Assembly (NCBI GenBank): GCA_029204225.1
Contig: CM055093.1
Location: forward strand, 4,308,056-4,372,055
DNA length: 64,000 nt
DNA from: Diphasiastrum complanatum
Taxonomy: Eukaryota > Streptophyta > Lycopodiopsida > Lycopodiales > Lycopodiaceae
Direction: 5' to 3'
Below are positions 35,040-47,190 of this stretch, one piece after another. Below the pieces are notes generated by a model. It was given only the letters and a program-made list of their open reading frames with translations, was not told the origin of the DNA and made no database searches. Both the position numbers and the translations under genes were made by a program. Positions within the stretch are counted from its first letter, which is position 1; every line of letters begins with the position of its first letter.

Positions 35040-35162
35040 TTTCTTCTTCTTGGTTTTTGAGTTAGAGAGATGAGATGTATCATCTTCTTCACCATCTTGA
35101 TCTCGATCTTTGGCTTTTTCTTTGTTGTATGCTTGAGAGAATTGGTTCTCACTCCTTCCTTT

Positions 35163-35802
35163 CTACTTGTCTTTGACAAAGAGGGCTTTGTCACTTCCAC
35201 CATGTTCAAGTTTGTTCATCCTGGAGAGTTTATAGCTTTGTCTAGATTCTTCAGAAATAAGAATTCCTTGGAGAGTTTCTAGATTAGGTAACTCCTCCTT
35301 AATAGCAAAAGACTGAACAAGATTATCATAGTCATCTCTCAATTCATTCAGTATGACTTGAACTAGCTCAACTTGGTTAATGGTAACACCAACACAGGAA
35401 AGCTCTCTATGTAAATCTTTAACTCTTAGAACATAGTTAGATGCACTCTCTTCACTTCTTTGAGAACTTTGAAAAATCTGATTCCTAAGAGTGAGTATTC
35501 TAGAAGTATTCATAGATGGTCTTTAGTGCATCCCAAGCTTCTTTGGCTGTAGTGCAAGATCCTATCTCTCTCAAAATTTCATTAGATACATTCATCTTAA
35601 TGAAATGTAGAGCCATTCTAGCTCTCTTCTTATATTTAGGAATTTCAACTTGTGCTTGAGGCTCCTCCTTAACACCAAGCACAATATCCATGACATCCTG
35701 GAGAATCAAAACAAACGCCATTCTTAACTTCCAAATTGAGTAATTAGAAGTGTTTAGTCTTTCACTGGCTTCTAGAAGATATCCTCCTTGAGATGCCATC
35801 AT
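35163..35802 (-). pseudogene. Copia gag (element E), one frameshift
   Basis: From ATG 35802: MMASQGGYLLEASERLNTSN, then YSIWKLRMAFVLILQDV and KEAWDALKTIYEYF. A frameshift near 35505 leads to LTLRNQIFQSSQRSEESASN, ELRDDYDNLVQSFAIKEELP and ISEESRQSYKLSRM. Typical copia gag length and order. The following 120 bp links to the knuckle. Confidence 0.9.
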
Positions 35803-36557
35803 AATGAAGACTTCTTAGTTATAGGATTGAAATATGTTTGAGCTTGTTCCTATCAGACTTAGAGTTGCTGCTCTCTTTCACTATAGGTATTTTCAAGTTT
35901 GAACTACCTTCCTATGTGAAACACTTGCAACTATAAATGAGATGAATCTCAAATATTTAACAAGACAAGTTATCTAGATCAGACACAAAAAGTGGTTTGA
36001 GACACTTTGGCTGGTTTGAATCCTACTTTTGGCACGTGTGAAATGCTTCAAAAGAAAACACTATTGACACTCAGAAGGCTCAAAGGGTGTTCAAATACTT
36101 CAAACTCAGTCTTGATCTACAGTTTCTTGTGTTGGATGCTCAAAACAATGGATTCAGAACAAAGTATAATTGAATCAAATCAAAATGTTGTCACTCGGAT
36201 TTTGGACCTATCCCTATTCTCTTTAAGAGCTTATAACTCTTGCTAGACACATCATATTGATTTGGTTTTAATTTCTATGGAAAGTACAGATCAAATGCTT
36301 TCCATCAAGCTATAACACTGCTATCTTTGGATCTATAAGTAAGGAGAACAAAGGGATTGAAAAACTCAGATTTTCACACGTGCGGAATTCCAGAATTCCG
36401 TACTTCCGCAATTCAGGTCTAAAAATTCAGTTCAAGTCCGATTTGATCCAAATACACTTCAGAGAAAGGTTAGAAAAGGTGCAAAACTGTTTTTTTGCTC
36501 GATTTAGCTCTCAGTTTCTTGTATAATCAGAGTTGTTAGCATGCAAAGCTTAATGAG

Positions 36558-36569
36558 GCTTTGATACCA
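36558..36569 (-). other. Primer binding site of element E
   Basis: The minus strand TGGTATCAAAGC directly follows the LTR end TTTTGTCA. It differs at one position from the iMet primer site. Confidence 0.9.
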
Positions 36570-37350
36570 TGACAAAATTTCCAGAATTCACACGTGTGGG
36601 GAATGTCCACAAGAGTGACTGACCTTAATTAAGCTTTGTGACTGGCACCATAACCTGATTCTAGATTGGTCAACAAAATCTAGTTCAGAGAAAATGGCTA
36701 ATCCACAATCTAGCATGCTAATCAACAGAATATAATAGCAATGATCAAAGAATGAAAAAATACAAGATTTCAATGTATGAGCATTAGCCTCAACACGAGT
36801 TAGAGAGAGAGAGAGAGAGAGAGAGCTAGAGAGATAACAAGCAATATCTGTTAAAATCCAAAAGACATGAGATAGCTACAGAACTTTGGTTCTTCATTAT
36901 CAATTGTGTGGAGAGCTACACATATTTATGGAGATTGAGGAGCTCGAGGTAGAACCATATCTAAAGTGACATCTAGAGTCTATGTGACATTTGTCACTTG
37001 TCATGCATGAAATTCTACCAACTTTTTACAAGTGTACTAGTTCTAACTAGAAATGTCCAAATCATCATGCATGTGTCCGATAAACTTTGTGCATGCCTTG
37101 CATGTCACTATGGATCACTTACAATCAATGCATGTGAGTTGCCACGAGTTTCTACAAGCATAATCATGCTAATTCTATGTCTACAAACTATATGCAAGTT
37201 GCATTTATCAAACTAGACAATACATAACCATGTAGCTCGAGTTCTATGTAGGCCAAACTTGGCATTTTGCATTAATGAGCTACATACTTGCATGGTACAA
37301 CATTTGTAGCAAGCCAAGAAATCAATATGGATTGTTTTTCAATTTTAACA
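36570..37350 (-). repeat. 5' LTR of element E, 781 bp
   Basis: It matches 31063-31837 with about 20 substitutions, a longer AG run near 36803-36826 and small indels. CACACGTGTG at 36589-36598. Confidence 0.93.
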
Positions 37351-37483
37351 CATGGGATATGATCTTCTTGCCTAGATCTGACCTTTGTTAACATTCCAAA
37401 TAGTCTATCACTAGATCATTGCTAATAAATAGCAGAAAAACAATTACGTAACAAACTATTCAAATACAAAAATGTACCATTCT

Positions 37484-38834
37484 TCAATTTACTTGAAAAT
37501 CATAGTTTTGAGGAATGTCAAATTGTAGCATTGTAAGTTTTGATTGTATATATTTCAGACTCCAGTCCTCCTCCACTTTAATTGTCGCAACAACAATCCC
37601 ATTTGGCTTCACCTCTATTTGCACTTGCTCACTATGGTTCATTGTAAAGTCTTGATCTAATGCCTTCCATTCATTATCAACTCTAATCCATCTTCTATAA
37701 TAAAACATAAAGGAAAGCATTTGTTTTTCTATATGATATTGAAATATCAGGGATGATTTCTTAGCTCTACATTGAATGCTGCCATCAGTTTTCACATCCC
37801 AATGATCATCAAGGAGTTCTGAAATCATTTCATCATTTAAATCCTTAGCAATGAACATTGTAGCTGTTTTACGAACATTACATCTTGCAAAAAAATCTAC
37901 AAAAATTGCAAAAGGCCAAAACCAGTAGTCTATTGGTTTTTGAACCTGTGCCACATTTTATGCAGTTTTGAATGTCCATAAAAAACCTTGATTTAAAACT
38001 TTTTGCAATGGTAGACTCGGGGGGAACCCATTCCTCACTCAAAAAATGCGATAGAGGTAGAGTTTCTAGTCTGACATTCAAACCATTTTTGCATGGTATG
38101 TAAAGAGAATCATAAAAAAAAAAATGCCAGAATCCAAAAGTGACTTTAAAGGACAATGCTTATACTGGAGTAAACCGATATCAGAATGAATGACGTCTAT
38201 GTGCCTGCAAGAGATTGTATTGGTTGTCATTCGCTATGCTTGATGGGATACAAATCTGCAAAAGACAATATAACACTTTAACACAAATATCACAATAATG
38301 AATGTGGATAATTAACATAGAAAAACCAGCATAAGTTGCATCACATACAATTGCATTTGAGTCAATCTGTGGCATTGACATCCACCACCATAACTTCATT
38401 GTGCATATACACATGTTGAATCAAGAGTTCTGAAATGAATTGAACTCTCTTTGAAACTTTGAACTCTAAAATTCTTCCTTTCCAAAAGTTTCTGTAATTC
38501 ATATTTGATCTCTTTCTTTTGCGGAATGCACCTTTTGATGAGGGATGCGTCACAACCCATTGAAACTTTCTGTATGTGCATGGTATCCATAACCCTTTAG
38601 AATTCTTTCATTTTGGACAGTTACCGAATTAATCGCACTACATGGTCTTCGATTGCAAGCGGCCATTGCACATGCATAACAGTGCAAGATACAAAACAAT
38701 TGATAATGTACATTGAAAATAAACTCTCTTTAAACCATTCATGCAAGTTAGTTAAACTACAATTAGTCAAACCATTTTGTTTTCTTGACTCAGGCAGTCT
38801 TTTGTCGACGAGCAACAATGTACAGTTAGAATAA
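37484..38834 (-). pseudogene. Unrecognised decayed gene, several exon-like blocks
   Basis: Minus-strand blocks in order are LHEWFKESLFSMYIINCFVS (about 38834-38625, ending at a GTAACT donor-like site), SKGAFRKRKRSNMNYRNFW to VYMHNEVMVVDVNA (38553-38362), SNAIVCDATYAGF, then after a TTTTGCAG acceptor-like site ICIPSSIANDNQYNLLQA, then LPLSHFLSEEWVPPESTIAK (38156-37880). The longest open block (37954-37484, 156 codons) has LLDDHWDVKTDGSIQCRAKK, YYRRWIRVDNEWKALDQDF and IVVATIKVEEDWSLKYIQSK. Frame changes between blocks may be introns or decay. I recognise no family. Before element E inserted, its 3' end lay close to the protease-like gene, in convergent orientation. Confidence 0.35.
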
Positions 38835-38840
38835 TAAGTG

Positions 38841-39223
38841 CGAGGGCACTAGCTTCCTGCATGTATAAGCCCGACCCAATGAGCACATTGCTAGTTGTTT
38901 CAAGTTGTTCCATAGAGACTTGTGCCCTAGGTGTAAATAAAATAAGTTAAAGGCCAAAGTCTAAGTTACAAACTCAAGTTGCAAATAAGAAATCTAATTT
39001 GGTCAAAGTAAGACTCGTATGATTCATCTGACTTGCTTTGTGCTTTCTTTTAACCATTAAATCAAGTTTGTGTTTGTTTGAAGGGCTTGGATTATAATCC
39101 TTGCCCATGAAGTGTGGCCAATCAAAGTGAAGGAGGCTCACCTTGGGAATCTATAAAAGGGAGCCATTTCCTTTGTATTGTATCTCTATTCTGATTCTAA
39201 TAACACTCTGCTAGTTTCACTCA

Positions 39224-39227
<4 letters not shown>
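38841..39227 (+). repeat. LTR-like segment with TATA box
   Basis: CTATAAAAGGGAG at 39151 is a strong TATA box followed by a CTCT-rich stretch. The wider segment resembles the promoter half of an LTR (GTGCCCTAGGTGTAAATAAAA upstream), but no partner copy or primer site was found. Confidence 0.4.

Positions 39228-39228
<1 letters not shown>

Positions 39229-39316
<88 letters not shown>
39229..39316. repeat. (TC)n microsatellite, about 44 units
   Basis: Pure TC, located about 75 bp downstream of the TATA box. Confidence 0.97.
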
Positions 39317-39317
<1 letters not shown>

Positions 39318-39320
<3 letters not shown>

Positions 39321-39492
39321 TTGGTTAGGACCGAATAGCTTTGGGAAGGTGCTTGAGCCACCAAAGCCTTTCCTAGCCAAGGCATTCTCTCTCTCCTCTC
39401 TTTCTCTCTCCCCTGCCTAGGTTGGGTGTGAATAGCTTTGAGAAGGTGCTCGATCCCCCAAAGCCTCTCTCGACCTAGGCGTTCTCTCTCTC
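39318..39492 (+). repeat. Tandem pair of hairpin-forming units, period about 93 bp
   Basis: Each unit runs from TTGGTTAGG or TAGGTTGGG through GAATAGCTTTGRGAAGGTGC to CCTAGCCAAGG or GACCTAGGC, so its two ends are inverted repeats. CTCTCT-rich spacers follow each. Confidence 0.7.
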
Positions 39493-39715
39493 CCTCCCTC
39501 TACTCTCTCTCTCTCTCTCCTCTCCTCTTTTCATGCTATGCAGATGAAGGCGAGGTTGCCGCTCCCAGCGACGAACCTCTATACTATGAAGACGACACAA
39601 CATGCATGCAACAAACTAGTGGTTTGGCTAAAACAACTGCTATCAAATGTCAGTTTAATATAGAAAAGTCTAACAATTAGGTTATGAGAAACTTGAGTTG
39701 TATAGCTTTCACTTT

Positions 39716-39890
39716 GAACCCATATTCCATTCTAAAGGCAAGCACATCGAAATCAAATATCATTATGTCAAAGACAAAGTGTTTCACAGAAGAGTCAAGC
39801 TAGAACACTACAAGACATAATACATAAGAGTAATATTTTTACCCATGCACTGGCAAAGGACAAACAAAAAAGATTTTATACTCAATTAAA
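39716..39890 (+). pseudogene. Copia RNase H C-terminal fragment
   Basis: FHSKGKHIEIKYHYVKDKVF then RRVKLEHYKT corresponds to the conserved FHxRxKHIEIxYHFIRD end of copia RNase H. The remainder is shifted and ends in A+T-rich DNA. The segment up to 40221, with GCTATAAATACTAGG at about 40123, may be its LTR. Confidence 0.7.
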
Positions 39891-40221
39891 TCTTAATTGT
39901 CAAATAATCAATGTGAATCTAGAATTCGATTGTAGAAGCCAAAAGTTAGCTTTTAGATCCGTATGTAAGTTTTAAAAAAATAGATCGACCTACTTCTAGA
40001 GTCTACATCAAGCTAGTACTTGTACCTATCTTTGACTAATAAGTAGGTAGGTGAAGTATATGTGGCATGCGAGTGAGTAGGATATTTGCATAGGATAGGT
40101 GAAAATAGTTGAAAAAATAATAAAAGCTATAAATACTAGGAACAACCATTGGTTTTGTTACATTAATGATGTCTGATTGTAGTTAAAGATTATCAAAAAG
40201 AAGAATGTTAGTTATACTTGT

Positions 40222-40743
40222 TGTGAAGGATTTCAGATCATTCAAGATCCAATTGTCCCTGATTTTTGGTTACAATACCAACATTCCTAACAATGTAGAA
40301 AAATCAACATCTACATACAAAATGAGATGCAAACTCTAAGAGATACTGATCAAACATGAACCAAAACATAAAATATGGTTTTTTTTCCATACAATTATAG
40401 TACCCTACTATATTTCACACGTGTGAAACAGGAAATAACTAAATATGAGCATTCTACACACAAGATTGCAAGATATCATCAAGAGAGTGCACCAATGAGC
40501 AGTAGAACCCAAAGAGAACCATGTATAATGAGTTTCCTCCTTCTATAACAGGTCCAAACCCTATTCGGCCAATTGGCTTTCTCTCCAAAATAAAAACCCT
40601 ACTATTTTTGGGTCTAGATTCAATGTACCCAAAGTTCAAATTTGAATCTCTCTCAAACTTGACTACCAACTTTCCCACACTTTTACAAAGTGTTTATTGA
40701 ATGTATTTTAAACTAATATAACTTCAAAAAGTTTATCTCTAAC
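40222..40743 (-). repeat. B'-family LTR, U3 start deleted
   Basis: The plus strand begins TGTGAAGGATTTCAGATC, the counterpart of the 27400 terminus. It includes TTTCACACGTGTGAAA at 40413-40428. Homology stops at CTCTAACTAGTTTTGG, where the interior of the element (as at 17815) is joined directly. Confidence 0.75.
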
Positions 40744-40827
40744 TAGTTTTGGCATAGTTTTAACCATACTACTTTGATCCAACTTTAGAATGATCTCCAT
40801 CCTAAGTATAGATCTCCTTTCTAAGGT

Positions 40828-41451
40828 TCAAAAGTATCTTTCATAATTGATATAGAGAATAGTGTCCAAATTGGATGCTTCACTATTTCTTACATCAATT
40901 TTGCATGTCAAGATGTAACTAGAATATGACAAACCAAATAGAATGTGAGTGAAATGATTCCTCCATGTTTCAAACTTTGAACTCTTTGGAAAATTATAGA
41001 AACCAAACAATAAATGTGAGTGATGACCATTTGCTTGCTTGTCTCCTCCAACTTTGTCGTTTCTTGATATGTCTTCACCATAAAACTCCATGAATGAGCC
41101 TCCATCTCCATCTCGCCACAAGATATCATCAATGCTTGATGACTTGGCCATGAATAAGTGATATAATAAACCTCCAATAGCTTCATTTCCATCAACAAAA
41201 CCAGCCAATAATGCTAGTACAACTCCAACAATAAGATATTGCAAGACAATATAGCAAGTTTGTCCATATCTTGATAATTTGCACACATTCACATGAAATA
41301 GCTCAAACATGAGATAGAACAAGTAAAGTAAACCTGAACAACACTTCATTGCTGCTCCTTTGACCTTAATTGAGTTTAAATACTCCTGCAAAAATAGATC
41401 CATAACATCTTTGCCAAATAACCTTCCTTTGATGCTTTTGACTAGCTCCAA
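40828..41451 (-). pseudogene. Second copy of the RT-replacing unknown ORF
   Basis: 207 codons open on the minus strand. Matches to 18468-19440 include MELVKSIKGRLFGKDVMDLF, LLYLFYLMFELFHVNVCKLS, RDGDGGSFMEFYGEDI and LTCKIDVRNSEASNLDTILY. About 95 residues in the middle are deleted. RNase H is missing between it and the LTR. The right border at 41453 abuts a copia fragment on the opposite strand. Confidence 0.6.
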
Positions 41452-41454
41452 ACT

Positions 41455-42866
41455 TTCTTATATGTGTTGTAATAATCTAGTTGATGGACTGAATTTCCCT
41501 TCTTCATTAGATAGGAAATCTTTCTTTTGTGAATCGTGCATCTATGGAAAGCACTCTAGAAGCAAGTTTCCAAAATCACATTCCATCAAAACAAAGCATG
41601 CATTGGATCTTGTACATAGCAATCTTTGTGGTCCAATGCCAACTGCGTCCTTAGGAGATGCAATCTATTTTATTACTTTCATAGATGATTATTCTAGATG
41701 GTCTACAGTCATGTTCATTAAGCACAAATCTGAAGCCTTTGAATGCTTCAAGAGATTCAAGGCCATGGCTGAGACACAAATGTCTACAAAAGTGAAGACA
41801 CTCCGAATTGATGGTGGCGGCGAATACATCTTTAACGAGAGTCTGACTAGATGGCCGAACATAGTATTAGAAGACAGTTCACCACTTCCTATTCACCTCA
41901 ACAGAACGGGATTGTAGAAAGGAAGAATCAAACTCTTCTCAACTTAGCCAGATCCATGCTACATCAAGCACACCTACCTGTGAAGTTCTTGGTAGAAGCT
42001 ACTTCCACATCCTATTACGTGAGAACAGATCCAACACCAAAGCCGTCAACAATAAAACTCCTTATGAAGTTTGGCATGGGCACAAGCCTAGTGTCAGCCA
42101 TTTAAAAATCTTTGGTTGTATATGTTTTGTTCACATTCCTAAACAGCTTAGAAAGAAGCTGGATTGTAGGACAAGTCAATGTATTTTCATTGGCTATATT
42201 TTTTGATGAACATAAAGCTTATAAGGTTTATGATCCATCCACCAATGCAGTATTTGCCTCTAGGGATGTAATATTTCAAGAACATACATACTATGATTTC
42301 AAACAACCATCGATAAACGATGCTATATCATTTCATCCTCTTTTACGTAGCATGGATTCTTCCAACGTTGATGTTCCTTCTATAGAATCTGTAGCTACAG
42401 CTATAGAAGCCGAGCAGCCGACAGTACCTGTCATCAGACCAGTCCAAGCTAGCTCGAACAGATCTGGAGAAATTCAAGAAGAAGCATCATCACATCCTGT
42501 TGTCAAACGTCCGTAGATCCTCACGAACTCGAACAATTCCTGAGAAGTATACACCTCAATCATTCTGGACTTCATCAGAAGAACCAGAGAGCCTAGCCGA
42601 AGCAATTAACTCCAAGGATGCTGTGAAGTAGCAAGAAGCTATGAAGAGCGAGTACAACTCACTTTTGACGAATCAGACCTGGACACTGGTCGACTTCCCC
42701 ACTCATAAGAGAGTTATTGACAACAAGTGGATTGTTAAGAAGAAGATCAACTCTGATGGTTCCATTGCTAAATGGAAAGCATGACTGGTGGCTAAAAGAT
42801 TCACTCAAGTCCAAGGAGTGGATTATCAAGAAATTTTCAGTCCTGTCATCAAGATGCAATCAATCA
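41455..42866 (+). pseudogene. Copia pol fragment: integrase to reverse transcriptase N-terminus
   Basis: Blocks in order: FCESCIYGKHSRSKFP, LDLVHSNLCGPMPTASLGDA, FITFIDDYSRWSTVMF, LRIDGGGEYI, a frameshift, TTSYSPQQNGIVERKNQTLL, LARSMLHQAHLPVKFLVEA, a shift, YKVYDPSTNAVFASRDVIFQ, RRSSRTRTIPEKY, MKSEYNSLLTNQTWTLVDFP, DNKWIVKKKINSDGSIAKWK and DYQEIFSPVIKMQSI. At least four breaks, and both ends are truncated. Integrase DDE residues are kept. Confidence 0.9.
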
Positions 42867-42903
42867 TGCAAACGGCTGCGATGAACCTGCTGGTTGTATA
42901 TAA

Positions 42904-43626
42904 GGGCTAATCACTTTCATAAAAAGTTTTGTTCCCCCAAGATCGTGTTTGCAATATCACAACTTCATTGAGTTTCAAAAAATATATCCTCCTCTAGAGC
43001 AATACGTTTTTTCTAAGGTAGTGACAAGTATTCTTGCTGGAAATGACTTGCGTGCGACAGGATTGTTGGAGTATGACAAGAATGACATGGTAATATTCAT
43101 TTTCTTATTCCATCATAATCATATTTAGCAATGTACTAAAGTAAGATTCATCTAAAAATTAAAATGACTACAAAATTTTGTATTTATGTTGCAGGATGCA
43201 ATTGAAGTTGACGATTTTGCTACGAGAAGAGGAGGTGCCCAAAATGTTGTTGGGCAAAAGGATTCAGCATTGTGCCATTACCTTAAATACTTTGTACATA
43301 ATGAAATTTGTATTCAACATGATAACTTTTATTCACAAGCAGGAACTGTAGTAATGGCAATAAAGGCATTGTCTTATTTTTGTGACGGACATAGATATCC
43401 CAGTAGTACATACACAATCATTTTTGTCAAGAGGGATACAGCTATAAAAATATTGGATTATGTTTCTAAAAATGTACCCAAATGATCATTTGCTTTCGCA
43501 ATGTACACAAGTTACAAAGAGTTGAGCAAAAGAAGATCGATTGAGCATCTGGATCCATATGAGAGGAGACAATTTCTTCATGACCATATGGCTCAACTGA
43601 CCTTTGATACCAATCAGGAGATGTAA
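42904..43626 (+). pseudogene. Unrecognised two-exon gene with one in-frame TGA
   Basis: Exon-like block 42904-43089 (CLQYHNFIEFQKIYPPLEQY, FSKVVTSILAGNDLRATG, LEYDKNDM) ends ATG/GTAATA. An intron of 105 bp ends TTATGTTGCAG, and the next block from 43195 continues in phase (DAIEVDDFATRRGGAQNVVG, LKYFVHNEICIQHDNFYSQA, GTVVMAIKALSYFCDGHRYP, VKRDTAIKILDYVSKNVP). A TGA at 43483-43485 is followed in the same frame by SFAFAMYTSYKELSKRRSIE and HLDPYERRQFLHDHMAQ up to TAA 43624. No ATG start is visible, so upstream exons are lost or replaced by the copia fragment. Family unknown. The consistent frame and splice sites show it was a real gene. Confidence 0.5.
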
Positions 43627-44868
<1,242 letters not shown>

Positions 44869-44950
44869 TTCATAATGTAAAAATGATGAATGTAGGAATG
44901 AGGGAGATCTAGAGTCTAGCACATTTAGATCTAGAGAGAGAGAGAGAGGT

Positions 44951-45255
44951 TTTGTATAATACCATGATTTTCTTTGCTATTTGTCTCTTCTAGCCAAGTT
45001 TTTGTATCTTAATGCAATTGATAGGAGATCTAGACTTGACTTTTTAGCATAATGTGATTTTGTAGTTTTAAAGCATAATTAAGGGAAAAAGTGAATTGTC
45101 TCTTCTTCCATACTTAGTAGTTTGAGATAAGATGGGATATTTTGTGTCGTTACATGATTTTCTTTGCTATTTGTCTCCTCTAACCAAGTACTCGAGACTT
45201 AATGCAAGTGATAGGAGCCCTAGACTTGACTTTTAAGCATCATGTGATTTTTCAA
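44951..45255 (+). repeat. Direct repeat, period about 190 bp
   Basis: CATGATTTTCTTTGCTATTT and CTAGACTTGACTTTTWAGCAT blocks occur twice in the same order. No gene within. Confidence 0.7.
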
Positions 45256-46688
45256 GCATGTATCTGCCCTTCATTTTTACTTCTAAGAATGCTTTGGGAA
45301 ATGAAAAAAAGATTATCTTCCACTTTTGTAGTCTTTAAGCATGATTGATGGAAGAGGTAGAATTGTCTGTCTTTTCTGTTGGAAATTAAGTCCACAATTG
45401 TCTCCTTGGTGAATACTAATTTCTATTTCAAGATTCTTCATGCACGTTTACTGATCTTTGATCTAGGATTAGGTGAAACCTATTTTGGGTTCTATGTCTG
45501 CTCATCTAATACCTGCAGGAATCACAACTTAGACAGCCAAATTATTTGAAGAACAACTACATTGGGCTTTCGGCTGATCTCCAACAAAGGGAAACCAATT
45601 CTATTATTCTCTATGTTTGAATGTTAAGTTCAGCCATTTGAGGTTCATTGAAGATTTGGCCATATTCAAGAACTTCCACGAATTAGCATTTAGAACACTG
45701 TCTTTTTTCGACAGTTTGTAGAATTACACTAAGTGTTGCGATAGTCTGCAGAAATACTCTAACAGTCAACAGCTTCGGCTTTTTTGCATTTCCCCGAAAT
45801 GCCACACTTTAGCATAGTTCAAAAGTTTAATTGTTTTCTACACCTTTGGTTTTTTCGCATTTTGCGAAAAAATGCGAAGAGAGAGAGAGAGAAAAAACCC
45901 GAAGGTTGTCTATTTTCAAAGAGGAACGTTCCTAGACACTTCCCAAAAATGCGAAGTGAGAGAATTTGTAACGTCCTCGTTCGCGTCAACATTCCCTATA
46001 TGTGCGCATTGTACAGTTGTCATCATAAGCCAAATACTTCCAAGTATAACGGCTTGCCTAATTAGATGACAAACATTTATTGTAATTAATACATTGATGC
46101 AATCTATAAATGGATCATCGAAGCACACTCTACGTGACGCTCCATCCAAGAGACGAATGATTTTGAGTCTCCAAGTTACGCCGTCATTCTGGTTGTAACT
46201 TATTCGGTGTAATATAGCAATAATATGCTTTTCTATATCTGTATAACATAGATGAATGCTTATTGTGATTTGAATGCACTTTGCTTCTGTTTGATCATGC
46301 ATGTTTACTCACTCTGATCAGAACACGGATGTCTACGACTCCTCAGTTTTTGATCAGACGATGGCTTTCTTTGACGCTTGAGAAACTTGCGTTTTTCATC
46401 ATACTATCTATCTAAGTTTTTCAAAATTGAGCTTCTCATTGAATCTGATTTCTAGTAATACCTCAAACCATTTTTAATCTCTTCGGTGGACTGTACTCAT
46501 CCATTTGTTTTTGAGTATAAATTGACTTCTTTAAATCCTATTGGGCAGAGCGCTTGAGCTATGATTATAACTTAGCATTCACGTTCCTTTAGATTGTTCT
46601 TGCATGTAGCAGCCCATAATATCGGAAGAGTCATTCCTCAACTATTTCCTTCTCTCTTCTTCGTTCGTGTTCCACCGCCCTATCAGAT

Positions 46689-46700
46689 TGGTATCAGAGC
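46689..46700 (+). other. Primer binding site TGGTATCAGAGC
   Basis: Exact iMet-type copia primer site, 53 bp before the gag ATG at 46754. Confidence 0.9.
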
Positions 46701-46753
46701 TTCGTTCAAATAAATTGAGAGATTAAGTTTGTTCTATTTGTATTATTGTTAAC

Positions 46754-47190
46754 ATGTCTCATATTGGTAACTCTTTGTCTTCATCATCCAACGAGGCTAA
46801 AATCATTGACAAGTTCAATGGTTCTAACTTCTACATCTGGAAGTTAAAACTCCGGATGATATTGATAAATAGAGATCTTTAGGATGTAGTAGAAAGTTTT
46901 GACCTGAAACCAGAAGATGGTGATCAAGCAAAGGCATGGAAGATCAAAGATCAAAAGGCCTTAGCATGTATCACACTCAATCTGGCCGACTCCCAAATAT
47001 CCCATGTTACCACATGCAAAACCTCTAAGGATGCACTGGATTTGTTATCAAGTCTATACAAGACTCAAGATGTAACCACTAGATTACACCTTAGAAGGAA
47101 GTTCTTCACACTTAACATGACTGATTCTACTGCCATGACTTCTCACATCAACAGCTTTAAGTCTCTTATGGATCAGTTATCAGTAGGATC
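46754..47190 (+). pseudogene. Copia gag N-terminal fragment
   Basis: From ATG 46754: MSHIGNSLSSSSNEAKIIDK, FNGSNFYIWKLKLRMIL, a TAG (46880-46882) where Gln is likely, DVVESFDLKPEDGDQAKAW, DSQISHVTTCKTSKDALDLL, LYKTQDVTTRLHLRRKFFTL, SHINSFKSLMDQLS. It is cut at 47190 where the LTR repeat begins. Confidence 0.88.

Larger units (their letters stand above)
31058..37355 (-). mobile_element. Nearly complete Ty1/copia retrotransposon (element E), TSD CATGG
   Basis: LTRs 31063-31837 and 36570-37350 are flanked by CATGG on both sides (31058-31062, 37351-37355). Minus-strand order: LTR, primer site, gag, zinc knuckle, protease, integrase, RT, RNase H, polypurine tract, LTR, which is the copia order. 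LTR identity is about 97% by eye, so the insertion is moderately young. Gag and integrase carry frameshifts. RT-RNase H is one open frame of 675 codons. The element interrupted the sequence that carries the protease-like gene on its left and the unrecognised genes on its right. Confidence 0.95.

Noticed and set aside
41360-41454. Start of a longer plus-strand frame leading into copia integrase
   Set aside because: The first 30 codons read the RT-replacing ORF backwards. True integrase homology begins only after about 41455.
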